Below are positions 21,936-32,080 of a DNA stretch of 64,000 bases, one piece after another (position 1 is the stretch's first letter; every line of letters begins with the position of its first letter). The translations under genes and the position numbers were made by a program. The notes beneath the pieces were generated by a model. The model was given only the letters and a program-made list of their open reading frames with translations, was not told where the DNA came from and did no database searches. The DNA lies in assembly GCA_030272585.1 (NCBI GenBank), contig BSYQ01000004.1, positions 7,068,001 through 7,132,000 of the forward strand. The letters are read 5' to 3'. This DNA comes from Bryopsis sp. KO-2023. Taxonomy: Eukaryota > Chlorophyta > Ulvophyceae > Bryopsidales > Bryopsidaceae.

Positions 21936-24900
21936 TTACATAAACTCAATTTCTTTTTCTTTCAACTCTTCAACCAGCCTCCCATCCAAATTCCCCTCCC
22001 CGAGCCTTTCTCTCATGCGTTGAATGATACACTCCACTTTTGTCTTTTTCCCTTTCTTCGTCCCGATAGTTTTCATTCCCACAAGGCTGGCCTCGACACT
22101 CATCTCTTCGAACAAATACGCATAAGCGATTGCTCGCATAACGCGAAGATGATTCCTACTGAATGTGTGAGAATGAGTATATATAGCATGAATGCTTACA
22201 TCTTCTTTCTGCGAAAAATCAATGATTTTTACGTAATATATCAACAATTCTCGAACACACCGGAAGGAACTCCACACATAATCCTTGAGCAGATTATCGA
22301 TAGGCCCGTCTCTTACGGCTGTTGGTTGGCTGGGTATTCCACCGGCAGCTGAAAGATCAACAACTCCTTGCGGTTCCCCGGCCGCAGAAACATCTACAGC
22401 CGGGGAACCGCAAGGAGTTGCCGAAACATCCGCCGAAGTCCTAGAGGGTGGAGCTCCAAAAAAAAACAAATTTGCGTCGGATTGAAGGGCACGCTCCAGT
22501 TCTTCCCGCTTGATGATTACCATATCTTTACCGTCGATGAAAGCCGCGCCCATGGTATGGTAGATCTCATTTCTATGAATAAGAGGATCATCATGTGGAT
22601 GAAAATCATGCTCCTCCTCATCCCCCCCCTGAACATCCCCCTCATCGTGGAAAGGTGTTACGGCCGTCGGAGCAGCAAAATCCCCCAATCGTATATCTCC
22701 ACAAGCTTCTCCAATCCTTGGTTGTTTAGGCGGAACACCATCTGCGGATTCTACAAAAATTAAACAATCAAAATATAAAGTTAAAGCAGCGTTATATATA
22801 ATCAAATAAATATTTTCAGACCTAACTCAACTTTGGTGGTTTCGCGTAAACTTTTTCATAAGAAGACATGGCCACATCGAATCTCTGTCCTTATGGCTTT
22901 TGTATACAAACAAAAGACTTCATCAAGTCTACATCCCGCGCACTTTTTAATTATAAAAACTGCTTGAATCCATTTTTAACCTATTTTGCAGTACTTCAAA
23001 AAAAAAGGTACACTTCATATTTTCGTTACCAACCACTCTCATACCTCTTCTTCTTTCTTTACCCACTGGCAAGAGTACACTTCCCGGCAGATGTGGTGGT
23101 GTTACAGTGGCCGTAACAGCCGTAAGGGGTGGAACAGAAAATGGTGAGATCGAGGATAGACCTGAATCAAACAATAAATACACTTAACCTGTTGAAAACC
23201 TGGATTCTTGTCGGATGTTTGAGAAAAAAAAAGTCTGGGGGATCGGCATGGGCCAGCGACTCAGAGGTGGGACTTTTGTTGTTAATTTTTCCTGTATCTC
23301 ACCGCCGCTGAACGCCTCCCCACTCGTGCCTCTCCGGAGTCCCCCTCCCGGCGGCACGGAGGCTGGTGAGATCGGCAAAAGACCTGAATCGAACCATAGA
23401 TGCACACAACCTGTTGAAAACCTGGATTCTTGCTGTATTTTGAAAGAAAAAGAAAATCTGGGGGATCGGCATGGGCCAGCAACTTAGAGGTGGGACTTTT
23501 GTTGTTGTTTCTTCGTGTATCTCACCACCACTGAACGCCTCCCCACTCGTGCCTCTCCCGAGTCTGAAGGTTGGTGAGATCGGCAAAAGACCTGAATTGA
23601 ACCATAGATGCACACAACCCGTTGAAAACCTGGATTTTTGCTGTATTTTGAAAGAAAAAGAAAATCTGGGGGATCGGCATGGGCCAGCAACTTAGAGGTG
23701 GGACTTTTGTTGTTGTTTCTTCGTGTATCTCACCACCACTGAACGCCTCCCCACTCGTGCCTCTCCCGAGTCTGAAGGTTGGTGAGATCGGCAAAAGACC
23801 TGAATTGAACCATAGATGCACACAACCTGTTGAAAACCTGGATTCTTGCTGTATTTTGAAAGAAAAAGAAAATTTGGGGGATCGGCATGGGCCAGAAGAT
23901 CAGAGGTGGGACTTTTGTTGTTGTTTTTTCATGTATCTCACCACCGCTGAACGCCTCCCCACTCGTGCCTCTCCCGAGTCCCCCTCCCAGCGGCACGAAG
24001 GTTGGTGAGATCGAGGAAGGACCTGAATCGAACAGTAAATACACACAACCTGTTGATAACCTGAATTCTTGCTATATTTTTAAAGAAAAAAAAATCTGGG
24101 GGATCGGCATGGGCCAGCAACTCAGAGGTGGGACTTTTGTTGTTGTTTTTTCATGTATCTCACCACCACTGAACGCCTCCCCACTCCTGCCTCTCCCGAA
24201 TCTGAAGGTTGGTGAGATCGGCAAAAGACCTGAATCGAACCGTAAATGCACACAACCTGTTGAAAACCTGGATTCTTGCTGTATTTTGAAAGAAAAAGAA
24301 ATCTGGGGGATCGGCATGGGCCAGAAGCTCAGAGGTGGGACTTTTGTTGTTAATTTTCCTGTATCTCACCACCGCTGAACGCCTCCCCACTCGTGCCTCT
24401 CCCGAGTCCCCCTCCCAGCGGCACGAAGGTTGGTGAGATCGAGGAAGGATCTGAATCGAACCGTAAATACACACAACCTGTTGATAATTCTTGATATATT
24501 TTGAAAAAAAATAAAAATCTGGGGGATCGGCGTGGGCCAGCAACTCAGAGGCGGGACTTTTGTTGTTGTTTTTTCATGTATCTCACCACCGCTGAACGCC
24601 TCCCCACTCGTGCCTCTCCCGAATCCGAAGGTTGGTGAGATCGGCAAAAGACCTGAATCGAACCATAGATGCACACAACCTGTTGAAAACCTGGATTTTT
24701 GTCGGATGTTTGAGATAAAGAAAATCTGGGGGATCGGCATGGGCCAGAAGCTCAGAGGTGGGACTTTTGTTGTTAATTTTCCTGTATCTCACCACCGCTG
24801 AACGCCTCCCCACTCGTGCCTCTCCCGAATCCCCCTCCCGGCGGCACGGAGGTTGGTGAGATCGGCAAAAGACCTGAATCGAACCGTAAATGCACACAAC

Positions 24901-25581
24901 GTGTTGAAAACCTGGTTTTTTGTCGGATGTTTGAAAAAAAAAAATCTGGGGGATCGGCATGGGCCAGAAGCTCAGAGGTGGGACTTTTGTTGTTAATTTT
25001 CCTGTATCTCACCACCGCTGAACGCCTCCCCACTCGTGCCTCTCCCGAATCCCCCTCCCGGCGGCACGGAGGTTGGTGAGATCGGCAAAAGACCTGAATC
25101 GAACCGTAAATGCACACAACGTGTTGAAAACCTGGTTTTTTGTCGGATGTTTGAAAAAAAAAAATCTGGGGGATCGGCATGGGTCAGCAACTCAGAGGTG
25201 GGTTTTTGTTGTTGTTTTTTCTGTGTCTCACCACGGCGGAATACTCCTGTCGATGCCCCTTTCCCAACTCCCCTCCTGGGCGGCACGGAGGTTGGCGAGA
25301 TCGGCAAAAGACCTGAAGGGTAATTGCACATCAACATTTGTGAACACCTGGATTCTTGCTGTATTTTGAAAAAAAAATAAAATCTGGTGGGATCGGCATG
25401 GGCCTGAAACTCAGAGGAGGGACTTTTGACTTGTGTTCATCTGTGTCTTACCACGGCTGAATGCTCCTCTTGGTGCAATGATATCACTTGTCCCTTGCAG
25501 GCTTGTAGGAACTGCGTTAGAGTGGCTATCTTTGTTACCAACTGGCTTTGGTGGGAAAGATGGCTTATCCCCTTGAGACAT
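21936..25581 (-). CDS. Exon-array gene: Pro/Gly-rich tandem-exon repeats plus acidic linker and helical C-terminal domain
   Basis: Minus strand. First coding exon 25581-25452 (ATG at 25581, ends phase 1); ten repeat exons at 25312-25232, 25093-25013, 24873-24793, 24652-24587, 24450-24370, 24229-24164, 24022-23942, 23799-23734, 23591-23526, 23383-23303; a diverged relative at 23161-23063; last exon 22750-21936. Every repeat exon is 81 or 66 bases, symmetric phase 1, with gtgag donor and cag acceptor, and stays open in the joined frame; total about 597 aa. The repeats encode units such as GLLPISPTSVPPGGG plus GTSGEAFSG. The last exon is acidic (GDEEEHDFHPHDD), has a short Ala/Gly/Val repeat, then a ~125-residue helical, Lys-rich domain that I cannot assign; a BEN-like fold is only a guess. 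Promoter and non-coding exon 1 (ending about 25860) lie in the right promoter-bearing inverted repeat. Convergent with the transposase. Confidence 0.68.
23140..25400. repeat. Tandem array, about ten units of 208-220 bp, each holding one exon
   Basis: Anchored by ctgggggatcggcatgggcc, which recurs at about 23230, 23455, 23665, 23873, 24092, 24303, 24517, 24727, 24946, 25166 and a weaker copy at 25385. Units differ by a 15-base in-frame insertion in the exon part (81 versus 66) and by A-run length in the intron part. The two units around 24720-25160 are almost identical, suggesting recent duplication. Confidence 0.92.
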
Positions 25582-25989
25582 ATTATGTATCTGAAACAAA
25601 AAAAGCAAGTTTGTGAAGTTCTGCAGTTGAATCATCAAAAACGAACCAGTGTTTTAAAATACATCTATACACAGCTCGCGCTGACGCAATGACAAGACCA
25701 ACAAAAAGCAGTGAAGCCTCTCCCTCGAATCAGCAACGCGAACCTGCGAACAGATCGTCTGTTACTTCGAAACGAAGGACAAACCATGTTCGAACAAAAA
25801 GGGGTGATACTGACGTCTGCAAGGAAGCGTTGTGGGCGGACAACGTCTTCCGAACTCACGACGATCAGTTTCTGTTTTTTCTTAACGTTCTGTTCTGACA
25901 GAGGTCGTCGAGTGCTAGACCGCCAACATGAAAATAATGCCAAACCAGGCAAGAAAGTAATTAAGACTGTGTGGACGATGTGGAGTCAA

Positions 25990-26700
25990 AAAAAAGGTGG
26001 AGGCGAAGTCTTTCGACTGTCACATCAAGAAACGCACAAAAAGCCCAAAACTGCTATTTTCACGGTAACACACAAACGAGCGAACGAGACGTGTTCACAT
26101 ACTTCACTCGAAACGCTCTGGGTAGAAGTGAATGCTCACTCTTCCTCCTTCCACGATTTTTGCAACGTCCGTCGAACACTGACAAGTTGAAACACCGGCT
26201 GTAACACAAGTCTTATCGAAAAACGTTCGCACTATTATCGTCGAATACTGTCGTCGTAACTTAAAAGTCTTGTCGAATAAATCACAGAACGTGGCTTTTA
26301 TATTTCCTTCTTATCCCCCAGTTCGCGCTTCCCTTCCAGACACCCACACTCACACCGAAACGGCTTTTGGCAATCACACCAAGAACTCTCTCTAGAGCTT
26401 ATGTTTGTTCGCCCGTTCGGCGAAGTCGTTTAAGTGTGAGTGTGAGCGACGCTGTGGAGCTTGTGTTTGTTCGCCCGTTCGGCGAAGTCGTTTAAGTGTG
26501 AGTGTGAGCGACGCTGTGGAGCTTGTGTTTGTTCGCCCGTTCGGCGAAGCCGTTTAAGTGTGAGTGTGAGCGAGTTCTGTGTGTGATAGCCAAAAGCCAT
26601 TTCAGTGTGAGTGTGGGTGTCTGGAAGGGAAGCGCGAACTGTGAGCGTGAGTGTCTGGTGGAAGGGAAGCGTAAACTGAGGGAGGGTCGTGGTAGACAAG
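25990..26700 (-). repeat. Second inverted-repeat block, right arm
   Basis: Inverted counterpart of 13406-14045. Contains three copies of the cgcccgttcggcgaagtcgt unit with period about 60 (26410-26560), terminal cacactcac-rich units, and the mirrored TATA box and leader. Read on the minus strand it drives the exon-array gene. Confidence 0.75.
26295..26302 (-). promoter_or_regulatory. TATA box for the exon-array gene
   Basis: Minus strand aaggaaatataaaagcc, the mirror of aaggaaatatataagcg at 13797-13813. The transcript start should lie about 30 bases further left. Confidence 0.5.
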
Positions 26701-27109
26701 AGTGGCCGACGACGCCGTCGTCGTCGTTGTTGGTTCGTCGTTGCCGGCGCCGACGTTTCGTCGTTGATGATTGATTGACTGATTGATTCCCTTTCTTTCG
26801 TCAGGGCTGCCAGGACTCGAACCAGGCTGTAGCCCTTCAACCCTGAAAATACTTTGCAGCTCTTTTTTGCAAGTGTTGAACTATACTTCTTCGAATTTGA
26901 ACCAATCTGGTCCAAAAGTTTGATAAAACAAATGTCAACTTAAAAAATAATGCACTGTCTCCACCGCCACATCAATCTTGTAACAAATCCAGTCAACCTG
27001 ACAGAAAAGTGAATCACCATTCATTCCAACAGAAACATTCCTGACCGCTCACACGTCTGACCAGACCATCTCAACTGTAAAAAAAAACTGGGCCCGACAA
27101 CACTAGGTT
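26701..27109. other. Spacer inside the KDZ-type element
   Basis: Starts with a cgtcgtcg-rich stretch, then unique sequence. No supported gene. Confidence 0.4.
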
Positions 27110-27660
27110 TTAACTCGGTAGCTTGTCTAGCTTACTGGTTTTTTTTCTTCGTTGTCCCGCACTGGGTCTCTTGGGAAATGAAACATCACATTTTTTTCCT
27201 TTTCTGGGGGGCTGAATCTTAAGATACATTTCCCATCCGTCGACCTGCACCCCAGCAATACTGCCAAGGGCATCAGGCTCGCTCCACTGATCCATATATC
27301 CAAATATCAACCCCCCCCCCACCCCCACCCCCGGGAAAAATTGAAGATTTGATATGAAAACCAGAATGCGATTTGTGCGATCCATTTTACTTTGATCAAG
27401 CTCCAGTGTCAGGGTATCTGTTCGAAACATCCCAATCTTCCACACGGTGCAAACATATCAAGTTGGAATATTTGATACGTAGGAAATTTGGTCACAGCAT
27501 TCCACTGCAACATTTTCTGAGTAGCAACTAAATGTGAATCTGGCGAGCTGTCAAAGCTTATATTCGTTAGGAATGGGTCCAGTTCCAGAAAAAACACTAA
27601 GATCTTATTTTCCACGGCTGCTTTGTGCAAAAATCTCGTTTTCTTTCTACAGTTTGCCAT
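27110..27660 (-). pseudogene. Unrecognised ORF pair starting in the right terminal repeat, possibly frameshifted
   Basis: A minus-strand frame starts ATG 27660 (MANCRKK, inside the terminal repeat) and runs to 27409; an overlapping second frame is open from 27445 to 27110 and ends in a basic Lys/Arg segment. The two have protein-like composition and overlap by about 37 bases, as expected for one gene with a frameshift or a missed intron. The left terminal repeat has the same inward ATGGCAAACTG start but soon stops. I do not recognise either part. Confidence 0.3.
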
Positions 27661-28311
27661 GATAACTCGCCAGAAGCCATTAAAATGGACTTCTCACCTT
27701 CTCTCTAGCCAAGGTCACACAGCTTTCGTGAAATCCCATGCTGTGGATTTCCCTGAGCTCTTAACTCTCCCCCGAGCCCCCCCCCCAGACGTCCCCATTT
27801 CTCCCAGGATCTGACGAGCACGCTGAATGTTTTGGCTTGCTCACATATGGAAACTCTGGGCACCCTACACCAGACATTGGACATTAAACAAGGGTCCTGC
27901 TACTGTTGCTTCTGCTGCCCCTCCCCCCCCCCAAATGCCAACAATCTTATCCAAAGCCTACAAATATCCAAGACAAAAGACCAGGAAATCGTTATGGGTA
28001 TCTATACTTGTTTTCGGAATAAAACTCTGGGCCCTCGATCTGGAAACAACCCACAATATTTGTATCAGCACTGGCACACCACCGATTTTTCGAAGTGCTC
28101 GGGGTGCGTGCTCTCTCTCGTGGCGACGTCTCCGCGACGGGCTCGGTCGTTCAAGGCGTTCCTGCGTTTGTCGCTGGTATCGCGGGGTATCGGCAAGCGT
28201 TGACGATATCGTGGGTATCAGTGGGGTATCATTGGGTATCATGGGTATCATGGGTATCATGGGGTATCATGGGGGTAACGATACCCAGGCGCAGGTTACC
28301 TCGGAGCCCTG
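27629..28311 (-). repeat. Right terminal inverted repeat of the KDZ-type element
   Basis: Inverted copy of 10658-11334, ending in GATACCC-like (here GGGTATC) units and ggcgcaggttacctcggagccctg. The 8-bp target copy follows. Confidence 0.85.
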
Positions 28312-28319
28312 TGTGTTGG
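28312..28319. repeat. 8-bp target-site duplication, right copy
   Basis: TGTGTTGG, identical to 10650-10657. Confidence 0.8.
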
Positions 28320-28484
28320 GAGATTAAACAGATAGTACATGTACATTTTCGTAAGCAAATCTGCGATCAACGTTTGTGGTGGGGCAAAGATAACACGAGC
28401 CGTACCTCCATCCCCATGCACTCCAAAACCAGAAAGCACGAACACCGAACATATGAAGAGTATCGCTGGAAAACACGCGCCCAT
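28312..28484 (-). pseudogene. 5' part of the split secreted-protein gene (signal peptide)
   Basis: ATG at 28484 on the minus strand opens a signal peptide (MGACFPAILFICSVFVLSG, then FGVHGDGG). The frame runs into the transposon at 28312. Skipping the element and one target copy, it continues in frame from 10649 through to 10529, giving a 97-codon frame at the empty site. This supports a single original gene with the Pro/Ala-rich exons at 9747-10460. Where its first intron began is not clear, so the insertion may be exonic or intronic. Confidence 0.5.
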
Positions 28485-28625
28485 TGGTTCTTATATTGTC
28501 GGGTGCAGTTTACAAGTTGCGACTGGCGAAGGTGTTGGGTTTGGGATATGAATGGACGTAGCTGTTCGTCCAGCTGTGAGGGCGTTCACAAGGGACTCTT
28601 TAACCCCCTTTTGAACAGTTAATGA
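28485..28625. other. Host upstream sequence between the two transposon blocks
   Basis: Short stretch of presumed host DNA upstream of the signal-peptide ATG; retroelement family A starts at 28626. No target duplication for family A can be tested because its other end is rearranged. Confidence 0.4.
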
Positions 28626-30004
28626 TGTGACGGAGCTAGAAAGAACATGGCAGATGTACTGCCACCAGATGTAATGATTATTCCGATGATAATTCGGAAG
28701 AATGGAATTACCAACTCACACTGATAAACAGTCGTATTTTACGCTGCTCTATGTGAGACCTGGTGGTTCGTACGTCGGGTTCAATTCCTGACGAGGTCGA
28801 TGACGTAGGAAAAGTTGTATATTGATACGCTGGAAGATATTGAATAGCTGGCACGCCAACCCATGGCTAGCGCAGAGTACTAGGAGTCTTACTGCCGGCA
28901 CTGTCGTTTTATGACATCCGAGGTATGACTTCTACGAAACGTGCGGCTGGGAACACAAGGAGCCAGCGAAAACACTATGGATTCCAGCGAAACGGATACA
29001 ACTCCCTACGAAAAACGATCCCTTAGGCGATACGCACGACTGGCAGTCGGGTCGCTAGTCGACCCCTGTCGTGACGCCGAACTCGCGGCCAGCACACATG
29101 CGCTAGCGCTAGAACCGGCCGCGAGTATAAATATCCCACAGAATTCTGGTTAAAGACAGACAGAACTCGGTGAATACCTCGTTTACTTCTTACTTCGGAC
29201 ATCTATCTATAGGAGGACTCTCTTATCGTGACGGACTTAAGGAAAGCTTCGCGACTTACCTTAAACGGGAATCCCGACCGGACGAGGTACTTCTGGCCAA
29301 AGATAGCATCATCCAAGGTTTTCTGAAGTACACTTCTGAAATGGGATACACCATCCCTTCTCTTTCTGTAAAAATATTCTCTTGCTATTATTCTTGTGTC
29401 TCTGAAGTGTCTTTATTCAAAATAAGATTGTTTCTGATCAAACTTTGATTCTAGAGGAAATAGGAGTGGAGTCAGGATAGTAAGAGAAGGTGCTGCCCTT
29501 CTCTTAGGAGGTTTTTCTCCACTCAGAGGAGCCGACCTCTCCTCTGAGTGTCTCCTTTCGTTTTTGGTGTTTGCTTTTTGTGTTTCTCTCTTTCTCCAGC
29601 TCAGTTTCCAGAGTCCCCTTTGGCCATGGTCTCTTAGCGACCATCCTCCAGGGGACTCCACTTTCTGTCTCACTCTCGGGAGCAAGGCCCTCTTAGCGGG
29701 TGTCTCCGTCGACTTTGACTCGTGTTGCGTTCAGATGCCTGGTCTTAGGCTTTTCGTTGTTATGGGGAATCGAGATTGTGACTCTCGGATGGTGATGATT
29801 GTTAGCGCGACTGGTCTTAGCCGACTTCTTAGGTGACGATAGTTTCAGTGCGTCGCAGTTTAGAAACCAAGTTTTTGGATAAGACATTCAACGTCGGCGT
29901 AGTCCGACTCCGTTGCCGTAGACAGACTCTGCGGTAGTTCAGTACGACTCTATCTTCAGTCGCGGCGCGAATGAAGAATTAGTAGTTGTGCCGAATGCGT
30001 TTTC
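28626..30004 (+). repeat. Family A 5' LTR (about 1.38 kb)
   Basis: Left edge TGTGACGG is set by comparison with the 3' copy at 39439. The right edge is inferred from the primer-binding site at 30005. It includes TATAAATA (29126), and aataag near 29423 as possible poly(A) signal. The exact right edge is uncertain by some bases because the only other full copy (minus, 52811-54189) is also followed by internal sequence. Confidence 0.7.
29092..29133 (+). promoter_or_regulatory. LTR core promoter: 9-bp inverted repeat next to TATA
   Basis: CTCGCGGCC at 29092-29100 and GGCCGCGAG at 29117-29125 form a perfect inverted repeat. TATAAATA follows immediately at 29126-29133. The same arrangement is kept in the other LTR copies. 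Confidence 0.6.
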
Positions 30005-30016
30005 TGGTTTCGGAGC
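30005..30016 (+). promoter_or_regulatory. Primer-binding site, family A
   Basis: TGGTTTCGGAGC, identical to the family B site at 40101-40112. Expected to pair with a tRNA ending GCTCCGAAACCA; I cannot name the tRNA. Confidence 0.6.
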
Positions 30017-30160
30017 GTTGCGAGCTTCGGACATGTTAGGAATATGGGCCCACTAACATTGCAACAAAGTTCTGTGCAACACTGTTTACTCTGGTGATCA
30101 CCTCTCGTAAAAGAGAAAGCGCTCCAGAAATTAACACAAGTGTAAAACATTGTAGGAACA

Positions 30161-32080
30161 ATGGTTGGAGCAACCTCTGCCGATAAGTATCGTGCCCCTA
30201 AGCTCGAAAAGTTTGACGGAAAGAAACCTCCAGCAGCGGAATGGTTCAAGACCGTGGAAGCAACAGCTACGGCTCAGAACTGGCCTGCTCGTTCTAAAGT
30301 GAGCAGAGCGAAGGCGAACCTCACTCACGGTGCAGCCCTCTGGGCGGCTGCTCTCCCAGAAGATATGACCTGGGAGAACTTTAAAAAGAAGTTTATGAAA
30401 AGGTGGCTGGGGGCCACCGATGATTTGATGAGCGAGCTAACAAGGCGTCGCCAACGGTCTACGGAGACGGTCGAAGATTTCGCGGACGCTCTTCGTGGCT
30501 TAGCTGAGGATATCACTGATATTCAGACCGCGACACGTACTGACGGCACCACTCCGATTGCCTTGAACGACGAATTTCTCCGTCACATTTTTCAGGCTGG
30601 AATACCATCGAAGATAAGGGATGCTATAGCCCCTCTCCAGCATCAGAACTTTGAGGAAGTGGTGACGGCTGCAAAGGCAGTTGAGGGAATAGGGCTGAGT
30701 AAGAAAAGGAAAGCTCCAGACAGTACTGATTCAGATTCAGACACAGAGAAGAACACTGGACAGACTACAGACTCAAGGGAAGAAAAGCTTCTGAATAAAG
30801 TGATGAACAAGGTTCAGAAAGTTATGGAGGGACATATGCACAAGATCTATACAGCCCTCCCAGCTCCAGAGGAAAGGCTGCTGGAATGGCGACAGAAAGT
30901 CAATGGGGGAGCTTCAGGAAAGAAGGGCGGAAGGAATCAAACTTATGAAGGCCAAAGACCCAGGGGTTATTATAGTCCTTTACTGAACAAGGATCTGAAC
31001 CTAGGAGAATGTTGGCACTGTGGGGTACCAGGTCATAGATGGGGAAGATGTCTTAAGAGAAAAACAGGAGTAACCTACAGCCTTCAATACAGAGCAGGCA
31101 ATACCCCTTTGGTGGTACAGGCCAACCCAGACCAAGGGAACTCCAAGTCTCAGGGTCCCCAAATGAATATGGTAGAGGGGAAGACCTCTGGAGGGGAGAA
31201 CAAATATAGGATGGGGAATAAACATGCCTTGATAGATGCTCAGGCATTCCTGGACAGGACAGAGTTACCTGTCCCTCTTAAAACATTCATGTTTTATTCC
31301 CCTGAACTCAGGGAGGCCATCAGGAGGGAGGCAGACCTGATGACTTCAGTGGATGCTGGGGTAACCCAACCCCTCCACTTTGAACCGGAAACCTCTGGCC
31401 AGGAGGAGGAAGACAAGGAGGTGGGCATGCTGGAGGTGGACACACTTCAGAGAGAAGCGGCCTCCAGGAACACCCCAGCAAAATGCACCATCAAAATAAA
31501 GGGGGAGGCATTGGAGGCAGTGGTGGACACGGGGGCCAGCCACAGCTGCATCTCCAGAGCCACAGTGGAGAAGCTTGGCCTGGTGGGCCAGGTCCAACCC
31601 TCCGAATGGGTTTTTAGGACAACCAGTGGGGAGATAGCCACCTCTCTTGGGTATCTCCCAAAAATATTTGTCAGCATAGGAGGAACAGGCTCCCACAACT
31701 CTTTCATGGTGACAGACACAGACACCTGCTGTGTCCTGCTGGGGATAGACTTTCTTAAGTCAATCAGGGCCATGATAATGCTGGGGCCACAGCAGATATT
31801 CTATCACAAGGGCAATGGGAAGATGGGGGCCATCTCTCTTAGGACAGAGGAGAAGCAAAGCCCAGGGACGGAGGAGGAAGTCCAGACTGCAGCCGGGAAG
31901 AAGAGGAAAGGAGAAAACTTGACCCCGGAGAAGAAGGTCAGATTCAACCCCACCACCGAGACCATTCCAAAAGAAGCACCACACAGTCCTCTACCATCAG
32001 GATTCGGACAAAGGAGTACTCCAGCTACAGGGGTACAGAAAGATGGAGGGAGAGAGGGGCCCTCCCAGGATTTTCATTAG
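30161..32080 (+). CDS. gag-pr: Gag-protease, family A
   Basis: 639 aa. N-terminal ~180 residues are a helical retrotransposon Gag (capsid-like) region; residues about 285-300 hold a zinc knuckle CWHCGVPGHRWGRC (C-x2-C-x4-H-x4-C). The C-terminal third is a retropepsin with the active-site string VVDTGASHS at about residue 450 and LLGIDFL downstream. Unlike many Ty3/gypsy elements the protease ends the Gag frame rather than starting Pol. The stop is at 32078-32080, with a likely -1 slip site two codons upstream. ATG context acaATGG. Functions: particle assembly and polyprotein cleavage. Confidence 0.88.
   Translation: MVGATSADKYRAPKLEKFDGKKPPAAEWFKTVEATATAQNWPARSKVSRAKANLTHGAALWAAALPEDMTWENFKKKFMKRWLGATDDLMSELTRRRQRSTETVEDFADALRGLAEDITDIQTATRTDGTTPIALNDEFLRHIFQAGIPSKIRDAIAPLQHQNFEEVVTAAKAVEGIGLSKKRKAPDSTDSDSDTEKNTGQTTDSREEKLLNKVMNKVQKVMEGHMHKIYTALPAPEERLLEWRQKVNGGASGKKGGRNQTYEGQRPRGYYSPLLNKDLNLGECWHCGVPGHRWGRCLKRKTGVTYSLQYRAGNTPLVVQANPDQGNSKSQGPQMNMVEGKTSGGENKYRMGNKHALIDAQAFLDRTELPVPLKTFMFYSPELREAIRREADLMTSVDAGVTQPLHFEPETSGQEEEDKEVGMLEVDTLQREAASRNTPAKCTIKIKGEALEAVVDTGASHSCISRATVEKLGLVGQVQPSEWVFRTTSGEIATSLGYLPKIFVSIGGTGSHNSFMVTDTDTCCVLLGIDFLKSIRAMIMLGPQQIFYHKGNGKMGAISLRTEEKQSPGTEEEVQTAAGKKRKGENLTPEKKVRFNPTTETIPKEAPHSPLPSGFGQRSTPATGVQKDGGREGPSQDFH

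Larger units (their letters stand above)
10658..28311 (+). mobile_element. 17.65-kb KDZ-type DNA transposon with cargo genes
   Basis: Left end begins AGGACCCCGAGGTAACC; the right end, read inward on the other strand, begins CAGGGCTCCGAGGTAACC. About 680 bases at each end are inverted copies (10658-11334 and 27629-28311) with many GATACCC units near the tips. The ends abut a perfect 8-bp target duplication, and joining the flanks restores a continuous host reading frame. Inside are a KDZ transposase (18825-20960), a chromodomain protein, an Ala-rich/acidic ORF, and an exon-array gene. A second inverted-repeat pair (13.4 and 26.7 kb) and a third small pair lie inside, so the transposase could belong to a nested element. 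A short element with the same termini (18117-18470) is inserted within it. Family assignment rests on the transposase and the target-duplication length. Confidence 0.75.

Noticed and set aside
23140-25400. CRISPR-like or plain satellite reading of the 210-bp array
   Set aside because: Units are far too long for CRISPR repeats and conserved along their whole length; the exon reading explains the frame and 15-base length differences.
28760-28800. T-arm-like hairpin (cgtcgggttcaattcctgacg) inside the family A LTR
   Set aside because: The B-box and stem are good but no matching D arm, anticodon arm or acceptor stem was found; treated as LTR sequence.
28626-28863. A short 238-bp LTR ending CCA followed by a PBS TGGCTAGCGCAG
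   Set aside because: First considered because it reads TG...CA. Rejected because the TATA box lies further in at 29126 and the family B primer site recurs at 30005.
28941-29448. Two ORFs (70 and 92 codons) in the family A LTR, present in all copies
   Set aside because: They lie in the presumed U3/R region across the TATA box; identity between copies reflects youth. Composition is not convincing.
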